NCBI RefSeq assembly: GCF_001578185.1
Contig: NZ_CP011008.1
Coordinates: 1,888,001 to 1,952,000, forward strand
Source of the DNA: Peribacillus simplex
GTDB taxonomy: Bacteria > Bacillota > Bacilli > Bacillales > DSM-1321
Length of the DNA: 64,000 nt
Direction: 5' to 3'
Part shown: positions 17,959 to 26,892 of the stretch, one piece after another
Position numbering within the stretch: position 1 is the first letter of the stretch
Layout: each line of letters begins with the position of its first letter
Notes under the pieces: model-generated
The model's input: only the letters and a program-made list of their open reading frames with translations
The model's database searches: none
Told to the model about the DNA's origin: nothing
Translations under genes and position numbers: made by a program

Positions 17959-18705
17959 ATGGAACTATCTTTATTATTGGAGTATGGCTGGGTTTTAATT
18001 ATTTTAATTTTTTTAGAAGGTTTATTATCTGCTGATAATGCATTGGTTTTAGCCATTATGTCTAAGCATTTACCAAAAGAACAGCAAAAAAAAGCAATAA
18101 ATATTGGATTACTTTTAGCTTTTATATTCAGGATTGGTGCAATTTTCACCATTTCCTACCTTTTCCACGTTTGGCAGGTCCAGGCGATTGGTGCTGCGTA
18201 TTTGATTTTCATCTCTTTAAAACATTTACTAAAAAAGGACCACGGGGAAAAAGAAAAAAAAGTCAAAAGCTACCGTATGACCGTTGCACAAATTGCATTA
18301 GCTGATATTGCCTTTGCCATTGATTCCATTTTAGCTGCAGTCGCTCTAGTCATTGCCTTGCCAGATACCCCCATGGGCGATATTGGAGGTATGGATGGGG
18401 CTAAATTCATTGTTATATTAATAGGAGCAATTGCAGGCTTAATCGTCATTCGGTTTGCTGCAGGTTACTTCGTTAAGATATTGACAGATCGACCTAGCCT
18501 CGAAACAGCAGCAATGTTAATCGTAGGTTGGGTAGGGGTTAAGTTATTAATGCATACTCTTGCTCATCCTTCCGTGCACATTATTCCTCATGATTTTGTT
18601 GAAGGGCCCATTTGGAATATAATCTTTTGGACAGTCATGCTTCTTATTGCTTTGGGTGGATGGTTTTTATCTGGAAAGACAGAAAAAAACGATGAAGCAA
18701 AGTGA
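17959..18705 (+). CDS. TerC family membrane protein
   Basis: A 248-residue TerC/Alx-type protein with seven or so membrane segments. The two conserved acidic motifs are present: EGLLSADNALVLAIM (about residues 18-32) and LADIAFAIDSILAAVAL (about 115-130). Related Bacillus proteins (MeeF/MeeY, formerly YceF/YkoY) export manganese, often to metallate secreted enzymes; others are linked to tellurite or pH response. A GGGAGG ribosome site precedes the ATG. Single-gene unit closed by a terminator. Manganese export is the likely role by family, not shown here. Confidence 0.88.
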   Translation: MELSLLLEYGWVLIILIFLEGLLSADNALVLAIMSKHLPKEQQKKAINIGLLLAFIFRIGAIFTISYLFHVWQVQAIGAAYLIFISLKHLLKKDHGEKEKKVKSYRMTVAQIALADIAFAIDSILAAVALVIALPDTPMGDIGGMDGAKFIVILIGAIAGLIVIRFAAGYFVKILTDRPSLETAAMLIVGWVGVKLLMHTLAHPSVHIIPHDFVEGPIWNIIFWTVMLLIALGGWFLSGKTEKNDEAK

Positions 18706-18799
18706 GTAACGTTGTCTGAATATATATTCATTTAATTCCCTTATTTTCAAAAAAAGGAGTTTCTTAAGGTTAAATTTTGTTAACTGTTATAAGGATTAA

Positions 18800-18830
18800 A
18801 GACCGACTTCAAAATTTCGGTCTGTTTTTT
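18800..18830 (+). terminator. Intrinsic terminator of terC
   Basis: AGACCGA (18800-18806) pairs with TCGGTCT (18817-18823), followed by G and T6. Confidence 0.85.
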
Positions 18831-19142
18831 CTTTGTTAAAAAGACTGTAAAACTAAATGACTTGTAACAAAAAATGCCTCTGAACTACTTGATATCGCAA
18901 AGCCAATGATAAATGCAGTTGATTCAGCTGAGATAATTAACGGGAGGTGACGAATAATATGCTCGCTTAATCGCAATAGTTTGGCTATTTTTTACTATTA
19001 TATCACTCCGCCAGCAAATGGATTCAAGCTCCGTCAATTGTAGGTCGATATCAAAATCTTCCTAAAATAAAGGTTCTTTTATATTGAGGGATGACTGAGA
19101 TTTCCTTTTCTTTTCTGCCACATTTGTCTGTTTATAAAATCA
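18831..19142. other. Intergenic region, gene fragment possible
   Basis: About 310 bases. A short open stretch near 18875-18950 (reading IAKPMINAVDSAEIINGR) and a GGGAGGTGA motif look like leftovers of a gene junction; no product is recognisable. Confidence 0.35.
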
Positions 19143-19676
19143 TTAAAAGAAAATTTCTTCGGCTTTTTTTACACTGGCAAACCATTCGGCATGTATGTTG
19201 TTATGGTGATTGATTATTTGAGAAGCGTTTAAAATGTTAGAATCACATGTACTATGACCATCCTCTGCGAGAATAACTTCATAACCTTGGCTAAATGCTC
19301 GACGACAAGTAGCATCTACACATATTTCCGATTGAATTCCCGTAATGATAATTCGACTTATTTTTCTGGTTACTAATTGTTGCTGTAAATCCGTTTGTTG
19401 AAATGAATCAGGATAATCCTTTTCAATTATAACGTCTTCTTTTAAAAGAGGGATCGACGGATGAATTTCCCATCCAGGATTTCCTTTGTAATTAAGGGTT
19501 CCTGCTTTACCATTGTGTTTCGTGAAAAAAATAGGGGCCTGCTCAATTCGGGCCTTTGAAATGAGGAATTGAATATTTTTTAATAATTCATCATCTTTAT
19601 ATATGAGTTTATCCAAAAATGATCCTATTTGAAGGTCAATTATAAGTAATGCAGTATTTTTCCCGTTCAAACTCAT
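19143..19676 (-). CDS. Cysteine hydrolase, isochorismatase-like family
   Basis: A 177-residue alpha/beta hydrolase of the isochorismatase/nicotinamidase type. The catalytic Asp lies in ALLIIDLQIGSF, the Lys in VIIEKDYPDSFQQTDL, and the nucleophilic Cys in GIQSEICVDATCRRAF. These enzymes hydrolyse amide or vinyl-ether bonds; the exact substrate cannot be told. Start choice is uncertain: the ATG at 19676 directly follows a GGGGG site, so the TTG at 19670, six bases from that site, may be the real start; a GTG at 19700 extends the frame without a ribosome site. Single gene. Confidence 0.83.
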   Translation of the reverse strand: MSLNGKNTALLIIDLQIGSFLDKLIYKDDELLKNIQFLISKARIEQAPIFFTKHNGKAGTLNYKGNPGWEIHPSIPLLKEDVIIEKDYPDSFQQTDLQQQLVTRKISRIIITGIQSEICVDATCRRAFSQGYEVILAEDGHSTCDSNILNASQIINHHNNIHAEWFASVKKAEEIFF

Positions 19677-19700
19677 CCCCCGTTCATTCTTGATTTCCAC

Positions 19701-20041
19701 TTAAGTAAGGTTTTCTAGAATTGCCATCTGGTGGTTTTATGATATTTTATGTAAGGAACATCTTCAATTTAGTATTCCCTTTAAAAAGTATTTTTTGCGA
19801 AAAAGATATGAATGGATTGTTCAAGCTTCTAATGATTAGGGTCCTAGCACCATTTCACGTAAAACATACTCCAATTGACGGGTGCTTTACCGCAGATTTC
19901 TTAACTTGTACATATTCGGCATTTAACACTACCCAAATAGGGGGAGTTTTCACTTGAATTTGAATGTATGATTATGTAAAATTTCATACATTAATAACAG
20001 AATCTTGAGGCTGGAGCATGCTCAATTTGTATTAAATACGT
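19701..20041. other. Intergenic region, nothing recognised
   Basis: About 340 bases of AT-rich DNA with one long shadow frame lacking a ribosome site. It should contain the promoter of the minus-strand cysteine hydrolase gene. Confidence 0.4.
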
Positions 20042-20346
20042 TTGAAAACGATAAAGTGGAGGAACTTTCAAATAAAAAGTTTCCTCCAGTTTCTCGGAAA
20101 GCTAGTAAGAAAATGGCATGTTCCCCTTGCGTTAGCATCTACTGGAGTCGTTTTTCCTCATGGATATTTGGCGATCATTAGAGGATTTAAATGGGACTTT
20201 ACGCATATCACGGGAATTCTCGCTATTTTTCTTTGATTTTCCTCCTATTTATGGGGCTTAGACGATTCAAAAAAAAAGATAAAAAATGGCACTTTAAACT
20301 GGCTATTGGGTTTCTTATTTTATTTATGATTCATGCGTCTTTTTAA
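20042..20346 (+). pseudogene. Small multi-helix membrane protein, frameshifted
   Basis: The first frame reads LRKWHVPLAL-like KWHVPLALASTGVV, HGYLAIIRGFKWDFTHITGIL, then stops at 20236. One frame over, the continuation LIFLLFMGLRRFKKKDKKWH and FKLAIGFLILFMIHASF completes a protein of about 100 residues with three membrane helices and paired histidines on them. A single-base change in the T-run at 20225-20235 explains the break. The histidine spacing suggests a ferric-reductase or cytochrome b-like membrane domain; that is inference. A sequencing error in the T-run would restore it. Confidence 0.6.
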
Positions 20347-20418
20347 TTGGATGATAAGCATTACTAAAAGGAGCAGCGTCAGAAAAATGCGGATTTACAA
20401 CGTTAAGAAAATTCAAAT

Positions 20419-20622
20419 ATGGCAACGGGTCTATTGATGTTTCACCTGTTCGCAGAGTTTGCGGAATTTGTTCGTAATTTGATTGAGGAACGCTCGGCTG
20501 CAGGACGTTCTGCTGCTAGAGCGCGTGGACGTCTTGAAAAATTTGGAGCTGAGGATATTGACATGATGAAATCGTTCATTGAAAGTGACACACCGATTTA
20601 TAGCTATTTAGAAAAAAAGTAA
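20419..20622 (+). pseudogene. Serine recombinase (resolvase), C-terminal fragment
   Basis: The product ATGLLMFHLFAEFAEF ... NLIEERSAAGRSAARARGRLEKFG matches the end of a resolvase catalytic domain (F-A-E-F-E-R-x-L-I-x-E-R), the E helix and the start of the DNA-binding part. The N-terminal two thirds with the catalytic Ser is missing, and the usual GGRP after RARGR has changed. It is a remnant of a Tn3-type or other transposon. Confidence 0.75.
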
Positions 20623-20975
20623 ATCGGAAAAGTGTGGCTTTGAAACAAAGTTTGATCAAGTTAATACAAGAAACCTTGATAAATGAATAAATAGAAAGGG
20701 GATGTTTTGAAAAAAAATTGATCTTTTTCGTACCTTAATGAACTAGCGCATCTGTTAGTTTAATAGAAACATTCACAATATCCCTATCTGAACATAAAAC
20801 AAAAAAAGACACTAAATATTTTTCTCACTATTTCTTCGGACTGTGTCATGACTTCTTTCATTTTTGCATTAAATACTTAAATAAATGACAAATAATACCC
20901 TCAAAAGGTTTAACTAGTAAACGTAATGTTTATTATATTTAATTTGAGAAGTGAAAAAAAGGAAGGCGAATTGTT

Positions 20976-21098
20976 TTGGCTATAATTAATATTGACCAAT
21001 TGCTATTAGATACTGAAGAAATTGCCGAGGAGTCAATTCCATTCCATCTCGATACATTTGACATTGATCAATTATTAGATAAAACGGATAATTGGTAA
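20976..21098 (+). CDS. Forty-residue acidic peptide with internal repeat
   Basis: TTG-started ORF preceded by AAAGGAAGG and followed 62 bases later by a 16-bp terminator, so it looks like a complete small transcription unit. The peptide begins MAIINIDQLLLDTEE and ends TFDIDQLLDKTDNW; IDQLL-D-T occurs twice, at residues 6-13 and 30-37. Net charge is strongly negative (about ten Asp/Glu, one Lys), no Cys, no signal peptide or membrane helix. It lies convergent to the P450 gene. The acidic, leader-like character resembles peptide leaders, but no modifying-enzyme gene is near. Function unknown. Confidence 0.55.
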   Translation: MAIINIDQLLLDTEEIAEESIPFHLDTFDIDQLLDKTDNW

Positions 21099-21160
21099 AG
21101 AAAAGCATGCCAAAGTGAAGTGAACAAGTTAGATGCACTAAACCCCAAAATAGTATTTAA

Positions 21161-21202
21161 ACGAAAGTGAAAATCATTTTGTGATTTTCATTTTCGTTTT
21201 TG
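21161..21202 (+). terminator. Strong terminator after the 40-residue peptide
   Basis: Arms 21161-21176 and 21182-21197 form a 16-bp stem with one G-T pair and a five-base loop, followed by T5. It could also serve the minus-strand P450 gene. Confidence 0.85.
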
Positions 21203-21406
21203 TATTTTTAGTTCTTAAAATCCGAGTACTTCAATAATAAATATAGGGTTCAAACTCGACAAGCCATTTCCGAATAATCCCAATGGGAAAGGTCGTAACT
21301 AATACGGTCTCTATTCCATTAGGATTATATGGAAAAACTTCATTTTTTGTTATTGATAGGCTTTATATTGCCCAATCTATGTTTTAATCTTAGGCAGCAA
21401 GTCCCA

Positions 21407-22624
21407 TTATCTTGTGAATTTTAAAGGAAGGCTTTTCACTCCAAAAACAAATGGACTTGGAATCGCCTCCAGCTTAGTCCCTTTTACATCTTCCAATTTG
21501 GAAAATGTACTTAATAGAGTCACGAGAGCTACTTCAGCTTCCAGACGTGCAAGTGGGGCCCCTAAACAAAAATGAATACCAAACCCGAAACTCAAATGAG
21601 GATTTAACTTTCTTTCTAACGTAAACCGGTTAGGCTCTGCAAATTTTTGTTCATCCCGGTTTGCCGAAGCTACCCAGCAAATCACTTGTTCCCCTTTTTG
21701 GATTGTTTTGCCTCCAACTTTGACATGTTCCTTTGCAATACGGCCAATTGCCTGTATTGGAGGATAAAAGCGTAATGTTTCTTCTACCAATTTTGGTATT
21801 AAAGGCAGATTTGTCCTAGCTTGTTCTTGTATTTTTTTATCTTCTGTCATATAGCGTACAGCATTTGTAATTAAATTGGTTGTTGTTTCATTCCCCGCAA
21901 CTAATAATAAAACACAGAAAGATAGTAACTCTTCTTCTGTTAATTTCTCCCCATCAATTTTTGCCTCTATTAATAGCGAAATTAAATCTTCTTCAGGATT
22001 ATTTGTTCTCTCTTTAATTATTTTTTTGAAATATTCTTTAAGAAACTCGTTTCCTTCCTTGCGTTTTTGTGTCATTCTTTGGAAGGCTTCACTTGAATTG
22101 TCTTTAGCCCCTTCCACGAGAACATCGGAATAAGTTTTAAAAAGATCCCGATCCTTAGTAGGGATCCCCAATAATTCGGCAATTATTATGACAGGCAACG
22201 GACCAGCAACATCATGAACGAGATCCATAGTTCCCTTCTCTTTAACTTGATCGAGAAGATAAAGTGTCACTTCTTCGATTTTATTTGTTAAATCCTTTAC
22301 TGCTTTAGGAGTGAAGGCCTTGTTCACTAAGTTTCTCATTTTCGTATGTCTAGGAGGATCCATTGTCAAAATGCTTCCTTGCAAAGTTCCAGAACCTCGT
22401 TCCGATGAAAACATTTTTGGATTTTTTAGAATAAAATGAACGTCTTCATATCGAAACACATCCCAGCAACTTCGAGACTCGTCGTACCTTACAGGACTTT
22501 TTTGCCGTAAATCATTAAAGATTGGAAATGGAAATAATTGATCTGCGTTCGAATCAATTTCTCTCATGGGGATAAGGTTAGCATACTGCTCCACTGCACT
22601 CGTTGACTTCTGTTCTTGTGTCAT
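21407..22624 (-). CDS. Cytochrome P450, CYP107/CYP109-like
   Basis: A 405-residue soluble bacterial P450 that would use ferredoxin or flavodoxin electrons to hydroxylate an organic substrate. Key features are all present: C-helix heme contact region MDPPRHTKMRNLVNKAFTP, I-helix oxygen-binding AGNETTT (243-249), K-helix ExxR (E282-R285), and heme-ligand loop FGFGIHFCLGAPLAR with Cys353. It resembles B. subtilis YjiB (CYP109B1), which oxidises fatty acids, steroids and terpenoids. The start has a ribosome site (AGGAGAGATG-like) just before it. No redox partner or biosynthetic gene is adjacent, so the substrate is open. Confidence 0.93.
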   Translation of the reverse strand: MTQEQKSTSAVEQYANLIPMREIDSNADQLFPFPIFNDLRQKSPVRYDESRSCWDVFRYEDVHFILKNPKMFSSERGSGTLQGSILTMDPPRHTKMRNLVNKAFTPKAVKDLTNKIEEVTLYLLDQVKEKGTMDLVHDVAGPLPVIIIAELLGIPTKDRDLFKTYSDVLVEGAKDNSSEAFQRMTQKRKEGNEFLKEYFKKIIKERTNNPEEDLISLLIEAKIDGEKLTEEELLSFCVLLLVAGNETTTNLITNAVRYMTEDKKIQEQARTNLPLIPKLVEETLRFYPPIQAIGRIAKEHVKVGGKTIQKGEQVICWVASANRDEQKFAEPNRFTLERKLNPHLSFGFGIHFCLGAPLARLEAEVALVTLLSTFSKLEDVKGTKLEAIPSPFVFGVKSLPLKFTR

Positions 22625-22873
22625 GGTTTCATCTCTCCTTATATTGTCTAATATTTATACAGAAAATAGTCATGAACCGGTTCATTCTTCTAAGATAACA
22701 AACTTGTAATTCGGTTTCAATTGACATAAATTGAAATATTTTTCAATAAGAAGAAAGTAATAATTCGGGAAACCTGATGTTTGATCCACAGCCTAAAGAA
22801 AATCCTCTTTTAAGTTGCTTAGCTCATCGTTTAAGGTCATGCCAGACCCAAAGTCTCGAAAAACTCCAAGGAT

Positions 22874-23866
22874 ATGCCCCAAATTCCTGCATATAATTTT
22901 ATATTGAAATTAATTGAGACAGATGGGAGGAAGATGGTTACGGATGATATCAGAAAAAAGATTCATTACTATTTCACAAAAACGCAAGAAACGAATCACC
23001 CTTATTATTGGTACTGTTTGGCTGAGACTCAAGTAAGAGCCGGATTAACGAACGAAGCACTGCAAACGATTGATAACGCGTTGTCGTTTCCAAATCCTTA
23101 TCCTTCAAAGCAGGAACTGCTAGAAATGCAATTGAGCCTCCAATCTGTTCTTTTAAGAGAATTTAACATGAACAGAACAATCATAGTGACTGAAAAGCGA
23201 GGCGATATTGATGGAGACGGGATAATGGACAATGTTTTTCTTACCGCAAACAAAACCCCTGAAAGCCCATTTTGGAGGAATTTAACTTTGGTTATCCAAA
23301 ATGGGAGGACTAACCAAAATGAACAAATCCCCATAAAAAATAACTCTGGATACAATCCGACCCTTATACTTGGTGATTTCACGGCTAACAAGGGGGATGA
23401 CATATTAGTGGTCATTGATACAGGAGGGAGCGGTGGTACTATTTATGCGTATGTATTTTCTTATTTTAATGGTCAACTTATGAATATTTTTAATTCTGAT
23501 TCATTCAATGAAACATATAAGTACGATGTGACTTATGAAAATCAATACAAAGTAATGGTGAACAGTTATTACCTGAAGGAAAAGTATATTCTTGACCTTA
23601 CGAATAAGGATAAGGGATATTTATCTGAAATTTATAATAAGAATGGTGTTTTGAAGGCACCGATAGAAGGATGGGTCAATCCTTTATCTGGTTTATATCC
23701 GGTTGATTTTAATAGGGACGGCATATATGAGTTAGAAGCGTATCAGAGGATAGCCGGGATGTATAATGCCGACTCACTCGGATTTGTACAGACTGTATTG
23801 AAATGGAACGGGCGAGAGTTTGGTCCTGACCGTCAGAATGTGGCTATCTTTGGAGGGGAAATATAG
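22874..23866 (+). CDS. VCBS/EF-hand-like repeat protein, hypothetical
   Basis: A 330-residue protein. The N-terminal 70 residues look like a TPR-type helical pair (HPYYWYCLAETQVRAG ... NEALQTIDNAL). The remainder is beta-rich with DIDGDGIMDNVFL (about 112-124) and PVDFNRDGIYELEA, calcium-loop-like repeats seen in integrin/VCBS beta-propellers. No signal peptide is visible from this start. The ATG at 22874 has only AAGGA two bases away, and the frame is open upstream to a stop near 22830, so the gene may have lost its real 5' end. Function not assignable; related Bacillus proteins are annotated as hypothetical. Confidence 0.55.
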   Translation: MPQIPAYNFILKLIETDGRKMVTDDIRKKIHYYFTKTQETNHPYYWYCLAETQVRAGLTNEALQTIDNALSFPNPYPSKQELLEMQLSLQSVLLREFNMNRTIIVTEKRGDIDGDGIMDNVFLTANKTPESPFWRNLTLVIQNGRTNQNEQIPIKNNSGYNPTLILGDFTANKGDDILVVIDTGGSGGTIYAYVFSYFNGQLMNIFNSDSFNETYKYDVTYENQYKVMVNSYYLKEKYILDLTNKDKGYLSEIYNKNGVLKAPIEGWVNPLSGLYPVDFNRDGIYELEAYQRIAGMYNADSLGFVQTVLKWNGREFGPDRQNVAIFGGEI

Positions 23867-24029
23867 CAGCATTGAGGAAAAGAAAGTTGCGTCTGCTTTT
23901 TTCCCATTTCGCTTTTTATTTAAGCTTAATCTTCTTTTATAGTGTTGCTTTCTATTTAAATACACCATGATTTACTTTTTAATCCTCAATAGACCTTTGT
24001 ATTGGACACACACACGCAGAACCTCCTAG

Positions 24030-24197
24030 TTGCTTCTGGTAAAAACTTCAGCAAAAGACAAAAAAACAATAGTGAAAAAAGCTGCGCAAATTATAGGGTA
24101 TAATGATTTGTTAGTTGATAACTCCCGTTACCGTTTCTGCATGAAACATGTGAAAACGCCTAGAAAGTTATCTCAGATTTATAAAGTACCTATATAA
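24030..24197 (+). pseudogene. C-terminal gene fragment before a terminator
   Basis: A 55-codon frame reading KTSAKDKKTIVKKAAQII, YNDLLVDNSRYRFC and VKTPRKLSQIYKVPI, ending four bases before a strong terminator. No ribosome site precedes it. The ordered sequence and terminator suggest the end of a longer lost protein; I do not recognise which. Confidence 0.4.
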
Positions 24198-24200
24198 AAA

Positions 24201-24233
24201 AGAATCATTGGATTTCTCCAATAATTCTTTTTT
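24201..24233. terminator. Intrinsic terminator, possibly bidirectional
   Basis: AGAATCATTGGA and TCCAATAATTCT pair with one mismatch around a TTTC loop; T6 follows. It sits between the fragment and the stop end of the minus-strand phoX. Confidence 0.75.
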
Positions 24234-24279
24234 ATTATTATTATGATTATTGTCTCAGTTATTGTTGCAATAGTCCTCT

Positions 24280-26073
24280 TTAATCATTATGGTCATCGTT
24301 TTTATCATCGTCATCTCGTTCACTATCTTTATCATCAAGAGAAGGTAGACCAGATAAATAACCTGCATTCCCTGGATTTTGAGAACCGACCATTAGATAT
24401 GTGAACCCATTTAAATTATCAAGTGCCTGTATACCTGTCACTTCTCCGCCGTCAGGGGCTGAGATAATGCGAGAAAGTTTCTTTGTATCCACATTATAAG
24501 CCCAGCCATAGTTATTGTGATGTTTCCCGCCATCCTCGGCAATAAATAATGTTCTCATTCTTTCAGAAAATACGATATTATCAGGGTTTGAGATTTTTTC
24601 GGAATCTGCCGTATTCCCTGCGGCATCCTTAGAAGAAAGATCTTTTCCTGTGATTAAACCAGCCATCTCATTGGCTACGTATCTACTTTTAATCGTATTT
24701 CCATTCTGGTCTTTTTGTCCCTCGGCAAGCGAAAGTTCATATATCCCGCCAGAACTAATTTTAGGAACCTGAATGTCATCCACTTGATCAGATGGATTAG
24801 CCTCCATCCCGCCAGCTATGGTAGACATAGTCATATAGATCTTGTTATCTGCCTTGTTTAATTCAACGGTTTCCATTTTGTTGAACTCTGAAGTCGCACC
24901 GAGCAATGCACCATAACGACGAGATTCCAAGAAAGCTGCGGCCTTTTCCATGCCAGGCTTCAACTTTAGCCATTCATCTCTTCCACCCGCTTTTACTCGT
25001 TTAAATCCATTCGCTTTTGCAAATTCTATATCATTTGTAGCTTCAAACATATCGCTGAATTTCAGCTTGTGAGCAAGTTTTTTAATTTCTGAATCAGTTC
25101 CATGACCTAATTTAAGCCATTTTAAATCAGCGGAACCACCATTTTCTTGTCCAGTTTGAATCCATTTTGCTGCGTACAGCGTTCCAGCAGACAGGTCTTT
25201 TTCTTTATCTGCTATATACATGAAAGCCATAGTGTAAGCACCATCATCACCGAAGTAAACGGTACGGTTATCTGGAGCCACTTTAACGTTTTCAGATGAA
25301 AGTCGTCCCATGCTGAAGTGTTTCACAGCCGTGGATTTTCCTCCAGGATGAACGGTTACCTCAGGGGTATGACCGTATAGATAGGGATTACCTATGACTG
25401 TTTTATCGTTATAATAGTTACGGGCAAATTGAGTCACTACAGAATTTTCAGGATTTGCTTCATGTGACCTAGCATCGGGCTCATATTCTTCGCTGCCTAG
25501 ATGGGTGTTCCAAGGAGATAGAGAACCTGCACAAGGGGTCCAGATTCCACCGTCTGCTGAAAAATCAATCGGCTTTGTATCTGTTACAGTCAGTTCTCCA
25601 GTCTTCTTATTCTGCTTTAGAGTATTTAACATCATCGATTTTGGCATATTACCAGTCTCATTTGAAGGCATTGCCTCATAATGGTTCACCATATACAATT
25701 TACCTTTTATACTTATGACCGTATTGCTGTCAGGTGCAGTAGAAATATAGGGGGTGCCTTCAGGACTCTTAATCATATTGCCTTTTGCATCATAGGCAGC
25801 ACCGGCAATGCCATTTTTAAATTCATCCCCAGGTTGGAACAGTGATTTGTATTCAAGAGGTAGCATCTTTTGGGAACCATTAGTGTAGGTCACCTTAACT
25901 GATGCTTCACTGTACATCTTTGAGCGCTGGTCTTGCGTATCAGGCGCATTCATCCCAATAAACTCGACTTTATGTACTGAAACTTGTTTATCTGGTTTAG
26001 CCAATACATTTGTAGTGGATGGCAATAAAACAGCTAAGCTCAAGAGTGGTGCGACTATTTTTCCTTTTTTCAT
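24280..26073 (-). CDS. phoX: PhoX-family alkaline phosphatase (DUF839), secreted
   Basis: A 597-residue protein with a Sec-type signal peptide (MKKGKIVAPLLSLAVLLPSTTNVLA, cut near residue 25). The mature part is the PhoX fold: GGIWTPCAGSLSPWNTHLGSEEY, YYNDKTVIG, HFSMGRLSSENVKVAPDNRTVYFGDDGA and a final NPDNIVFSERMRTLFIAEDGG segment provide the Ca/Fe cofactor residues known from PhoX. These enzymes release phosphate from organic monoesters outside the cell. The C terminus is a strikingly acidic tail (DSERDDDDKNDD). The ATG at 26073 has GGAGG nine bases before it; the longer frame to 26202 is spurious. A Pho box lies upstream. Confidence 0.88.
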   Translation of the reverse strand: MKKGKIVAPLLSLAVLLPSTTNVLAKPDKQVSVHKVEFIGMNAPDTQDQRSKMYSEASVKVTYTNGSQKMLPLEYKSLFQPGDEFKNGIAGAAYDAKGNMIKSPEGTPYISTAPDSNTVISIKGKLYMVNHYEAMPSNETGNMPKSMMLNTLKQNKKTGELTVTDTKPIDFSADGGIWTPCAGSLSPWNTHLGSEEYEPDARSHEANPENSVVTQFARNYYNDKTVIGNPYLYGHTPEVTVHPGGKSTAVKHFSMGRLSSENVKVAPDNRTVYFGDDGAYTMAFMYIADKEKDLSAGTLYAAKWIQTGQENGGSADLKWLKLGHGTDSEIKKLAHKLKFSDMFEATNDIEFAKANGFKRVKAGGRDEWLKLKPGMEKAAAFLESRRYGALLGATSEFNKMETVELNKADNKIYMTMSTIAGGMEANPSDQVDDIQVPKISSGGIYELSLAEGQKDQNGNTIKSRYVANEMAGLITGKDLSSKDAAGNTADSEKISNPDNIVFSERMRTLFIAEDGGKHHNNYGWAYNVDTKKLSRIISAPDGGEVTGIQALDNLNGFTYLMVGSQNPGNAGYLSGLPSLDDKDSERDDDDKNDDHND

Positions 26074-26133
26074 GTCAGTAACCTCCGTGTTTAGTTCAAA
26101 TTGATAACCTTGTCTCCCATAGTAAACTACGCA

Positions 26134-26161
26134 TGTAAAGTGAATGTATAGGAAATGTAAA
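26134..26161 (-). promoter_or_regulatory. PhoP-type direct repeats before phoX
   Basis: On the minus strand TTTACA, TATACA and TTTACA (26161-26156, 26150-26145, 26139-26134) recur at exactly 11-base steps, matching Bacillus PhoP boxes (TTAACA-like hexamers with five-base spacers). A TTTACTAT -10-like sequence follows about 20 bases on. This predicts activation under phosphate limitation. Confidence 0.8.
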
Positions 26162-26892
26162 GTAACCCCCCTAAAACTATTAAAAGTTTTTTTGACTAAC
26201 AATATTACCCTTTAGGCATTTTCTGAAATGGACTTGGTTCCCTGTGCAAAAGGAAAACAAATAGGAGATTTCTTTTAAATCAAAATTACTTGTGTTTCAG
26301 CAATACAGTCATTTTAAACCCAAAAACCCCGTAGTATCAGTCCCATTTTTTATCGTTACTAGTTCAAGATGTTGTAGGTATTACTGTCGGACAATATTTT
26401 GTTTATTTTAAACTAAACCTCGTTAGAATACATATTGTATTGGGCATCCCAAAATAGCTATATACTTACTATTCGTAATTAGCAGGATTTATTGTTTAGA
26501 TTTACATTTATTAACCTGAAACGGTTTGGACGAAATAAAGATCTTCACGAATGGAATGTCATCACGAAAAACATTCAAGCAGACATCGGTGTGATGTTTG
26601 CCTTTGTTGGACACGACTCAATTTAAGGATAGCCTTGATACATTCATTACTGTTTTGATTTTGCCAGATTCTTAAAAGGATGACGGAAGAAGACGGGATA
26701 GAATTCAAAGATGTCAGCGTGAAGGAATGGATGTGGGTTTAGTCTAAGATATATGGAAAGCAGGAAAGAATGACAGCAAATGAAAATCCCTTAATTTACT
26801 ATGCCACTTCACAGCGAGATAGAAATTTTATTGAAGTTCTCACGTATCCATGATACCTTCAGTTTATAGGGAATGGTTGGGAGGAATAGGTT
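26162..26892. other. Intergenic region with decayed coding traces
   Basis: About 730 bases. Between 26520 and 26830 short stretches such as LHEWNVITKNIQADIGVMFAF and RMTEEDGIEFKDVSVKEWMWV appear in different frames with stops, so a gene has decayed here. I could not identify it. Confidence 0.45.
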
